From the NCBI RefSeq assembly GCF_014697025.1, contig NZ_JACJRC010000013.1, positions 91,345-155,344 of the forward strand: a DNA stretch of 64,000 bases, read 5' to 3'. Source of the DNA: Alkalinema sp. FACHB-956. GTDB taxonomy: Bacteria > Cyanobacteriota > Cyanobacteriia > Leptolyngbyales > Leptolyngbyaceae. The notes under the pieces were generated by a model that saw only the letters and a list, made by a program, of their open reading frames with translations, searched no databases and was not told where the DNA came from. This document shows, piece by piece, positions 36,709-43,273 of this stretch; positions within the stretch are counted from its first letter, which is position 1, and each line of letters opens with the position of its first letter. Made by a program: the position numbers and the translations under genes.

Positions 36709-36759
36709 TTTGATTAGCTGATTTGTTTGATTAGCTAATCTGTTTGATTAGCTGATTGA
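36709..36759. repeat. 17-bp tandem repeat, 3 copies
   Basis: TTTGATTAGCTGATTTG at 36709-36725 recurs with few changes at 36726-36742 and 36743-36759, with a fainter fourth copy at about 36762-36776. AT-rich, non-coding. Confidence 0.8.
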
Positions 36760-36851
36760 TGTAATTAGCTGATTTGTCAGTGATTCATCTCACTGGATTG
36801 AGTTGTTCCAATCACTCGTTCCCCCAGGTTATCCTTGAATCAATTCACACG

Positions 36852-36883
36852 AAAAAGCTTAGGACAGGATCCTAGGCTTTTTT
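36852..36883 (+). terminator. strong intrinsic terminator
   Basis: AAAAAGCTTAGGA (36852-36864) pairs with TCCTAGGCTTTTT (36870-36882) with one G-T pair and a 5-base loop; the T-run follows. Because the stem arms are A-rich and T-rich it may work in both directions. It lies 265 bases after ppa, so the ppa transcript may have a long 3' end. Confidence 0.85.
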
Positions 36884-37330
36884 GTTGAGTCTAGTGGCTT
36901 TCATGGGTGGATTGCCAAGTGGGTTAAGAACCCCAGAGCCTCTACCCTAGAACCCATAGCAATAGAGCCGATCGAGCTCCAGCCAAGTTCCCTCTATTCC
37001 AGTCATGCCTATGGGGAGAGGCTGAAGTAACCCAAGCCCTTAGTTCATCACCTAATCCCTAGTTCCTAACCTAATCCTTTGGTTTTACAGACTGTAAATC
37101 TGCGTTTCAGGCTGTAAACCTAGGTTTCAGGACGTAAACCTATCGGGTTGGTGCATAAACTTCACAATGGCATACACCTTCAGAAATAGAAATTTAAAAG
37201 AACTCCGTGGTTTTCCCGAAAGCTAAAACCTATTCTGTATAAAGGACTATAAAGCCCTTCTCCGCATCTACTCTGAATTTTATGTGGCTTTGCTATTCCA
37301 AGAAACAGTCTGGGTAGCATAGGGGATAAC

Positions 37331-37539
37331 GGAGGTGAAATCCCTTTGATTTCGGGCTTCATCATTCAGCCCTCCTAAAGGAGATAGCACTCTGTGTTGT
37401 GATGAGGTAGTTGGTATCCCGAAAGGTGCTATTGAAGGAGATCAGAAACGATCGTAGCCTATCTCGGTATTTTAGCCGAATTGAGCTAACCAGAGACTAG
37501 GGGGGGCATCCCCTACCATCATTAGATTAATAATGATGG
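37331..37539 (+). promoter_or_regulatory. highly structured leader upstream of the MBL gene
   Basis: Several stems follow each other: GAAATC/GATTTC (37337-37342, 37348-37353) and GGGCT/AGCCC (37354-37358, 37368-37372), closed by GGA/TCC (37331-37333, 37373-37375) as a three-way junction; CTCC-TAAA-GGAG (37372-37383), which competes with that junction; ATAGCAC/GTGCTAT (37384-37390, 37426-37432); TAGGGG/CCCCTA (37498-37515); and CCATCATTA/TAATGATGG (37516-37524, 37531-37539). The last arm covers an upstream ATG at 37533. I do not recognise a known riboswitch class. A regulatory RNA is inference. Confidence 0.5.
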
Positions 37540-37616
37540 CGCATCTTCATTTCACCATAACATCTCCCACCCATCCAGATTGGTTCACAGCGCTTGAAGC
37601 AGGTGTAAGTCGAGAC

Positions 37617-38534
37617 ATGGTTCACTCTTCCGAATTTGTCGTTCAGTTTTGGGGTGTGCGTGGCAGTATTGCGACGCCTGGTCTTTCCACAGTGCGATAT
37701 GGTGGCAACACGTCCTGTGTTGAAATGCGCGTGGGAAGCAAACGTCTTATTTTTGATGGGGGGACAGGTCTTCGGGTACTGGGCCAGCACCTGCTGAGTC
37801 AAGGGCCGATCGAAGCCCATATGTTTTTTAGCCATTCCCATTGGGATCACATTCAAGGATTTCCCTTCTTTCGCCCTGCCTTTATTCCGGGCAACCGATT
37901 CCACATTTATGGCGGAATTGCCCCCAATGGCGCAACCATGAAGCAACGGCTGAGCGATCAGATGTTGCATCCAAACTTCCCGGTACCCATGCAAATCATG
38001 CAGTCTGAGATGCACTTCCACGACGTGCAAGCGGGCCAAGTCATTGATTTAGGGGATGGGGTAACCGTTGAAATGGGAGCCCTGAATCATCCCAACACGG
38101 CGATGGGCTACCGCGTGATGTGGCGGGGGTATAGTGCCGTCTATGCCACCGATACTGAGCATTACTCCGATCATCTGGATGAGAATTTGTTGCACCTTTG
38201 CCGCAATGCAGATGTGTTAGTCTACGACGCTTGCTACACCGATGAGGAGTATCACGACCTCAAAACCTCTAAAAAAGGCTGGGGGCATTCCACCTGGCAG
38301 GAAGCCCTGCAACTCTCCCAGGCCGCCCAGGTGAAATACCCAGTAATGTTCCATCATGATCCGGATCACGATGATGAGTTCCTCGATCGCATAGAAGCGC
38401 AGGTCAAGGCGATCGCCCCGAACAGTTGCTTGGCGCGAGAAGGGTTAGTCGTTTCCGTCATTTCTGGCGCAGACTATGGTTTGCGGGAACGGGGAACGGT
38501 CGATCGGGAACCGTCTTCCGTAGCAGCAGGCTAG
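37617..38534 (+). CDS. MBL-fold metallo-hydrolase
   Basis: A metallo-beta-lactamase-fold hydrolase of 305 residues if started at 37617 (MVHSSEFVVQFWGVRGS), where homologous proteins normally begin; an in-frame ATG at 37533 would add 28 residues with no family likeness. The family pattern is VQFWGVRGSIATPG, RYGGNTSCVEM, the metal site SHSHWDHIQGFP, YATDTEHY and VMFHHDPDHDDEFLD. This subgroup (RNase Z/PQQ-like small hydrolases) has no firmly assigned substrate. Its long structured leader suggests post-transcriptional control. It is convergent with the cnaT-like gene. Confidence 0.85.
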   Translation: MVHSSEFVVQFWGVRGSIATPGLSTVRYGGNTSCVEMRVGSKRLIFDGGTGLRVLGQHLLSQGPIEAHMFFSHSHWDHIQGFPFFRPAFIPGNRFHIYGGIAPNGATMKQRLSDQMLHPNFPVPMQIMQSEMHFHDVQAGQVIDLGDGVTVEMGALNHPNTAMGYRVMWRGYSAVYATDTEHYSDHLDENLLHLCRNADVLVYDACYTDEEYHDLKTSKKGWGHSTWQEALQLSQAAQVKYPVMFHHDPDHDDEFLDRIEAQVKAIAPNSCLAREGLVVSVISGADYGLRERGTVDREPSSVAAG

Positions 38535-38593
38535 CCTGAGAGGCCACCTCGCTTGTCTGATATGACCTCTCGTTGGATAGACCTCCAGCCTGA

Positions 38594-39637
38594 CTACCCG
38601 ATGCCCACTGTTCCTTGCAGATTGTGCCAAACTTGGGCCACGTTGCCCTGAGTCAGCAAGGTTTTGGCCAACTCCAACCCCATCGGCAGTTCCTGAACGA
38701 CCCCGGATCGCCAGAGGTAAAACCCACTATTCCAGATTAGAGAATCCGTCAATTCCGTCGTGTGCCCTTGGATGGTCATTTTGGCCAGATCGGACCAGGC
38801 ATCCGTTGGCATGAGCGCGACTTCCTTGGCGGCAAAGCCATAGTCGCGAGGGGTGAGATGGAGCCGCTCAAACCCTGAAGCTTGGTTGAGTCCGATGATC
38901 GCCGTTCGATCGCGGGGCAGATCACAACTGCCTTCCAATCCTTTGACGGTTGTAAAGTTCAGGGTGCCCCGGAGTTCAAACGCGGTGCGAAACATATTTT
39001 CCGTGGGTGGATGAACAAAGCCACAAACAAGTTGCTGTTCGCCAACATAGGGAGACCACATAAGTTCCAAGGTGGAGAACGGGGGCCGTTTGCCGATTTG
39101 ATCTCGATAGGGGACTAAGGCTTCCGCTAGAGGAAAATGGTTCGGTAGATAAAAGAAGCCAATCCCCTGGGTTTGCAGCACTCGCTGAACTTGCTCGAGG
39201 GTGCACGATCGCCAGTCTACGCCTAAGCTGGCCCACAGTTCCACTAAGGGAACGCCTTCCTTCGTCGGCATACGATCGCCCCCATGGAGGACAACAGGGA
39301 CTTCTGCGGCGGCTAGCACGAGGGCCGTGAGAACCGAGAATGGGGCTGTGCGCGATCGGCCATCGTAGGGGGAGCAGAGCACCAACACCGGATGGTTTGC
39401 CGGAATGGGTTGTAGGCGATCGCACAGGCCGTCATAGGCGTCCAGCATCCCGGCTAGCTCCTCGCCCGTGGGACGCTTAATCCGGTGGGCGATCATAAAT
39501 GCCCCAATTTGTGCCGGAGTCGCCTCTTGTAAGAGCATCATCCGAGTGGCGGCCTCGGCTTCTGAGCGGGTTAGGTTTTCTCCCGTGTGAGGTCCACTGC
39601 CAATTTTGCGTAATAGCTCTCGAAATGTGTGGCTCAT
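38594..39637 (-). CDS. cnaT: anthranilate phosphoribosyltransferase-like protein (CnaT-like)
   Basis: A 347-residue protein of the TrpD/thymidine-phosphorylase-like fold. The N-terminal helical domain (LTRSEAEAATRMMLLQEATPAQIGAFMIAHRIKRPTGEELAGM) is well kept. The PRPP-binding loop of real TrpD (GTGGDG type) is replaced by SPYDGRSRTAPFS, so catalysis of the tryptophan step is unlikely. In Anabaena a glycosyltransferase/TrpD-like gene, cnaT, close to ntcB is required to express the nir operon. Its position next to the ntcB-like gene and divergent nirA supports that identity. It lies 164 bases downstream of the ntcB-like gene, probably in one transcript. Confidence 0.72.
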   Translation of the reverse strand: MSHTFRELLRKIGSGPHTGENLTRSEAEAATRMMLLQEATPAQIGAFMIAHRIKRPTGEELAGMLDAYDGLCDRLQPIPANHPVLVLCSPYDGRSRTAPFSVLTALVLAAAEVPVVLHGGDRMPTKEGVPLVELWASLGVDWRSCTLEQVQRVLQTQGIGFFYLPNHFPLAEALVPYRDQIGKRPPFSTLELMWSPYVGEQQLVCGFVHPPTENMFRTAFELRGTLNFTTVKGLEGSCDLPRDRTAIIGLNQASGFERLHLTPRDYGFAAKEVALMPTDAWSDLAKMTIQGHTTELTDSLIWNSGFYLWRSGVVQELPMGLELAKTLLTQGNVAQVWHNLQGTVGIG

Positions 39638-39801
39638 AGTCTCCGCTCAGTCGGTATTTAGTCAGTCAGTGTTGAAAAAGGGTCATTTTTAGATAGACCC
39701 TCTAGTTTAGGACAATCGAGAAGGGCATAACGTAGCCTTTGCAGCCTGACTGAGAACAAAACCGGGATTGAGGACAACCAGGATCAGGATTCTCCCGATC
39801 G

Positions 39802-40722
39802 CTAGGCTGACAGTATTGGCGCTTTGGGATCGGTCAATTTCATTTGATGGACTAGCGATCGAAAATGCTGGATTGGTGGAATACTGAGACGATCTTGGGT
39901 GGTGACTAAGACGACCTCACGGGTAATCACAGGATCCATAGTCGATCGAATCGCTAGAGTAGGATCCAGATGCACATCCGCCACCGCCCCTTGGGGTAAC
40001 AGGGCAATCAGTTCGCCCTGGCGCACAACGCCCCGAAAGGCATCCAGGGTATTGAGTTCGAGGGCAATATTGAGGGACAGGCCCTGGCGCTGGAATTGTT
40101 CTTGCACCAGCCGTTGCATGCCATAGCCATCTTTAAAAACCACCTGGGGATAGGTCAATAACTCCGGCCAGGGCACCTGATCATAGGCGGTGAGGGGATG
40201 GTTAGCCGCCATCAGAATTTTGACGGGTTCCACATAGAGAGAATCCACAACCATTTCCGGGCTGGCGGTGAGGAAGCGGTTATTCATGACGATCGCCAGA
40301 TCGACCAAACCATCTTTCAGCACTTTAAGAGCCCGATCGCTACCCAGCGAAGTCACCCGCAGTTGCACCTGGGGATAGGTTCGACAAAAGTTTTGCAAAA
40401 CAGGCGGCAACTGGTAGGCACAGACGGAATGGATGGCCGCGATGCAAAGCTCCGGTTGCTTGCCCGACACAAGATCCGAGATTTCCTGGGTGGCCGTGGC
40501 CCATTCTTGGCAAATGCGACGGGCTCGGGGCAAAAACCGATCGCCCGCGATCGTCAGTTTGGCCTGATTACTCCGATGCAAAAGAGGCATGCCCAGATCA
40601 TGCTCAAGATTCTGGATTTGCCGACTGATGGTGGACTGGGTGACATTACATTGGCGCGCAGCTTGTTGGAAACTTCCGGTTTCCGCGATCGCCAAAAATG
40701 CTTGGATTTGTTCTAATCGCAT
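39802..40722 (-). CDS. ntcB: LysR-type regulator, NtcB-like
   Basis: 306 residues: an N-terminal winged helix-turn-helix (about 1-60, MRLEQIQAFLAIAETGSFQQAARQCNVTQSTISRQIQNLE) and a LysR substrate-binding domain (about 90-300). NtcB activates nirA and other nitrate genes in response to nitrite or nitrate, together with NtcA, in cyanobacteria. Location in the leftward arm of the nir cluster, divergent from nirA, and a TGCA-N5-TGCA site in the nirA promoter support NtcB rather than CmpR or RbcR. The exact effector cannot be read from the sequence. Confidence 0.8.
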   Translation of the reverse strand: MRLEQIQAFLAIAETGSFQQAARQCNVTQSTISRQIQNLEHDLGMPLLHRSNQAKLTIAGDRFLPRARRICQEWATATQEISDLVSGKQPELCIAAIHSVCAYQLPPVLQNFCRTYPQVQLRVTSLGSDRALKVLKDGLVDLAIVMNNRFLTASPEMVVDSLYVEPVKILMAANHPLTAYDQVPWPELLTYPQVVFKDGYGMQRLVQEQFQRQGLSLNIALELNTLDAFRGVVRQGELIALLPQGAVADVHLDPTLAIRSTMDPVITREVVLVTTQDRLSIPPIQHFRSLVHQMKLTDPKAPILSA

Positions 40723-40773
40723 AGCGCCTAAATGTCAAAGACAGCGGGATGGGTAAACGGCAGGAGGCATAAC

Positions 40774-42129
40774 TCACCATTCTTTTAAGGCGATCGAGAG
40801 TCCCTGCTTCAGATTGGCTTCACTGGATGGTTGACTTGCTAAGGTTTGCAACCGTGCATAGACCCCATCAAATCGTCTGAGCGCCGCCACAAGATGCAAC
40901 CGGAGTTTTGGATCGGCTTGAGCCAGGAGGGGAATCAAGCCATCAATGACGATCGGTTCTTGCAATTGTCCTAGGGCGGAAATCATCCCTTGGCTGTCGA
41001 AGCGGGGGTGGGGGGGTTCCGCCATCGGGGCAGTGCCTTCCTGTTGGTGCAGTCGTTCGATCAACCATTGGGCCACCTGAGGCTTGAGGGTAGGCGACTC
41101 AAGCCGGCCTAGGAGGGTGATGGTTTCCTGGGCCACACTGGCGGAGAGGGTTCCCCGATCGAGGGCTTGCAGAATTGCGTCCAGAGCCGGTTCAGTGGCA
41201 ATCCAAATCAGGGAACGCACGAGTTCGAGGGCGAAAGGATCGGGCAAAACGCTGGATTGCAGTGCCGATCGTAGCACCGTGACGGCTGCGGGACTGCCAA
41301 TGCGGCCTAAACAAATCGCTGCCTGACAGCAGACTTGAATATCTACATCCCACAGTCGCGGCTGTATTTGAGCCACGATCGTCGGTTGATCGGTTAAGTT
41401 GCTAAAGGTTAATCCAACCAAGGCAGCCCGCCGCACTCCAACCGCAGGATCCTCTAACGCCTGGACCAGCCGGGACAGAATTGCGGGCGGTTGCAACATC
41501 GCTAGGGCGGCGATCGCGCTGGCTCTGACCGGAGCATCGGTGTCATCCGCCAGCGTCAGGAGCCTGGGAATACTTTGGGGACTGCGGATTTGGGCGAGAA
41601 TATTGACCCCTTGCAGGCGGGTACTGGGGGCCTGAAGCAGATCCTCCACTAACGCTAACGCCGATGGGCCTTGGCTGCCCAAGACTTGAACCGCCATGGA
41701 GCGCACCTCCTCCTGGGGATGGGTTTGGATGCAACTCAACAGGGCCTGTAAGGTCTGGGGGTGGGGCCAATGACCTAGGATGCGCACCACAAACCAGTGG
41801 ACTTCGGGGTCTAAATCATCGTTGTCTAGCAAGGCGAGGAGTGGCTCGATCGCCGCTTCCCCGAGCGTGGGAAACAGTTTAGCCGCTTCCCATTTAGTCT
41901 GAAAATCCCCAGCCACTAACACGTCTAATAAGCTCTCTAAAACCTGATGGACGAAGGCGGGAGGTAGCGTAGGAGGCGATTTTCGGCGATCGGAGCGAAC
42001 GGACGTCAATGCCTGGAGTAGGGCTTGAATTTCTTGGAGAACGCAAGACCACTGGCAGTGTTGCCTTAGGGCTGCAATGGATGCGAGACTCCGTACATCA
42101 TCAACTTGCACAATCAAGATTCCTTGCAA
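40774..42129 (-). CDS. HEAT-repeat protein, nir-locus associated
   Basis: 451 residues made of tandem alpha-helical HEAT/PBS-lyase-like repeats (for example PTLGEAAIEPLLALLDNDDLDPEVHWFVVRILG, then VRSMAVQVLGSQG, VRASAIAALAML and VRRAALVGL). No catalytic motif is visible, so it is likely a protein-protein scaffold or maturation factor. In Anabaena and Synechococcus a gene called nirB near nirA is needed for full nitrite reductase activity; from position I suspect this is its counterpart, but I cannot confirm it by sequence and give no symbol. It ends 51 bases before the ntcB-like gene, in the same direction. Confidence 0.78.
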   Translation of the reverse strand: MQGILIVQVDDVRSLASIAALRQHCQWSCVLQEIQALLQALTSVRSDRRKSPPTLPPAFVHQVLESLLDVLVAGDFQTKWEAAKLFPTLGEAAIEPLLALLDNDDLDPEVHWFVVRILGHWPHPQTLQALLSCIQTHPQEEVRSMAVQVLGSQGPSALALVEDLLQAPSTRLQGVNILAQIRSPQSIPRLLTLADDTDAPVRASAIAALAMLQPPAILSRLVQALEDPAVGVRRAALVGLTFSNLTDQPTIVAQIQPRLWDVDIQVCCQAAICLGRIGSPAAVTVLRSALQSSVLPDPFALELVRSLIWIATEPALDAILQALDRGTLSASVAQETITLLGRLESPTLKPQVAQWLIERLHQQEGTAPMAEPPHPRFDSQGMISALGQLQEPIVIDGLIPLLAQADPKLRLHLVAALRRFDGVYARLQTLASQPSSEANLKQGLSIALKEW

Positions 42130-42302
42130 ATTTTTTCAAATAGCCGACCTCAATCCATCAACCCACGATCGCGATCGCACTGAGTCAATATAAAGATAGT
42201 CAATGCCAAAACAATCAATGCCAAAACAATCTATGAAGAGGGCTAACACCCAGGTAATCGATACATCGATACTCAGCCAAGGGGATCAGGCTGGGGACTG
42301 AA

Positions 42303-42722
42303 TTAGCGACTAGAGACCCAGATCTCCTGTCCCCGTAATTCCACGGGATAGGTTGGCAAATCGCGATCGGCAGGCCCTTGCAGGACTTTTCCCTCCGGGC
42401 TAAAGACTGCACCATGACAAGGACAAACAAAGGCCCCTTTTTCTTTTTGCCAGTTGACCACGCACCCTTGATGGGTGCAGATGGGATCAACCGCAGTCAG
42501 AGTATTGGGGGTTTTGGGTTGTCGTACAACCAACAGCGGATTGGCGGTGAAATACTCTTGAAAGAAAAATCCTTTCTCATCCAGTTCCGCGATCGACCCA
42601 ACTTTTCGAAAGCCCTCAGCGACGGAGGCTTTGCAGCCAGATAGCATCGCCACGAGTCCTGCTGGCAGGTTGACCATCAACCCACCCAACCCGAACCATT
42701 GTAGAAAGTTGCGTCGTTTCAT
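42303..42722 (-). CDS. Rieske [2Fe-2S] protein with twin-arginine signal
   Basis: 139 residues. The N-terminus has a twin-arginine-like signal (MKRRNFLQWFGLGG) and a possible lipobox (LSGC, Cys30). The Rieske motif is complete: Cys82 and His84 (CTHQGC) with Cys100 and His103 (CPCH) as cluster ligands, and Cys87 and Cys102 as the disulfide pair known from high-potential b6f/bc1 Rieske proteins. It is too short to be PetC itself. Such a protein would sit on the lumenal or periplasmic side. It is in the leftward arm of the nir cluster, but its link to nitrate assimilation is unproven. Confidence 0.85.
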   Translation of the reverse strand: MKRRNFLQWFGLGGLMVNLPAGLVAMLSGCKASVAEGFRKVGSIAELDEKGFFFQEYFTANPLLVVRQPKTPNTLTAVDPICTHQGCVVNWQKEKGAFVCPCHGAVFSPEGKVLQGPADRDLPTYPVELRGQEIWVSSR

Positions 42723-43066
42723 ATCGCTTAGAACGCCTCACTGGACTCCGATGTCCCTTTCTAGGACATTGAACCATTTCAGCGTACTTTCTAACATCAC
42801 CCCTGCTCCACCACCCCTGCTCCACCATGCCTATTCCAACCATCCCTGTTCCAACCATGCCGCTCGCAGCAATCTGTTCCAGGTAGGAAGTTCTCGCCAC
42901 ACTGCTCCAGATTCCAGGTTCCAGATTCTAGATTCTAGATTCCTACATCTCTCAGCGTTCTACCCCAGCACTGGCTGTTATACCATCCATCCCGTATGCG
43001 CCCGTCCACCAAGCGTTATCCCTGATAGTAGGCGGTTTTGACCTAGAAGACGACAGGCTAATTGAC
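42723..43066. other. upstream part of the nirA / Rieske divergent region
   Basis: No gene. It holds the leftward promoter of the Rieske-HEAT-ntcB-cnaT genes. Low-complexity C-rich words repeat at about 42798-42865 (CACC(C)CTGCTCCAC and CATCCCTGTTCCAAC), and AGATTCTAGATTCTAGATTC occurs near 42924. I found no NtcA box for the leftward genes. Confidence 0.5.
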
Positions 43067-43100
43067 TTAATGCATCTCTATTATGCAAAAAATGCATTAA
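43067..43100. promoter_or_regulatory. inverted repeat with NtcB-type TGCA-N5-TGCA site
   Basis: TTAATGCAT (43067-43075) and ATGCATTAA (43092-43100) form a perfect 9-bp inverted repeat. Inside it TGCA-AAAAA-TGCA (43084-43096) matches the spacing reported for NtcB sites in the Synechococcus nirA promoter. It lies 12 bases upstream of the NtcA box, where an activator site is expected. Confidence 0.7.
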
Positions 43101-43112
43101 ACGAAATACTCT

Positions 43113-43154
43113 GTAACGAAGGATACGAATTGCCCCTTTGATCTCGCCTAATTT
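43113..43154 (+). promoter_or_regulatory. NtcA-dependent class II promoter of nirA
   Basis: GTA-ACGAAGGA-TAC at 43113-43126 is a perfect GTA-N8-TAC NtcA box. Exactly 22 bases later TAATTT at 43149-43154 fits the TAN3T -10 element. Together they form the textbook NtcA-activated promoter. Transcription should start at about 43160 and give a leader of about 110 bases before the nirA ATG. Confidence 0.9.
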
Positions 43155-43273
43155 TGACTCCATGGTCAAACGACCAGCCCAGTTTTGCAGAAACTTGAAG
43201 CTCCTTGAGACATCAATTTTCTGCGAGTCCACCGAGGGTTTTGGGTACGACCACAGGAACACAGGCTTGACCT

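Larger units (their letters stand above)
36588..37330. other. gene-free region between ppa and the structured leader
   Basis: No convincing gene over about 740 bases. It holds a 17-base tandem repeat (36709-36759), a strong terminator (36852-36883), a run of GTAAA(T/C)CT-(N)GTTTCAGG-type repeats near 37085-37145, and CTAAT/CCTAGT-rich sequence near 37030-37080. A short hairpin (CCTTCCC with GGGAAGG) near 36620-36640 lies just after ppa. Confidence 0.6.

Noticed and set aside
36855..37140. A 61-residue leftward frame and short rightward frames in the ppa-MBL gap
   Set aside because: They overlap the structured leader or terminator and show no protein-like features.
37331..37360. GGTGAAATCCC resembling part of an FMN riboswitch
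   Set aside because: The other conserved blocks of the FMN aptamer are missing and the downstream gene is not a riboflavin gene.
42130..42302. Possible promoter elements between the Rieske and HEAT genes
   Set aside because: The gap is short, and I see no clear -10/-35 pair or NtcA box. CCAAAACAATC(A/T)ATG-type repeats near 42206-42235 are low complexity.
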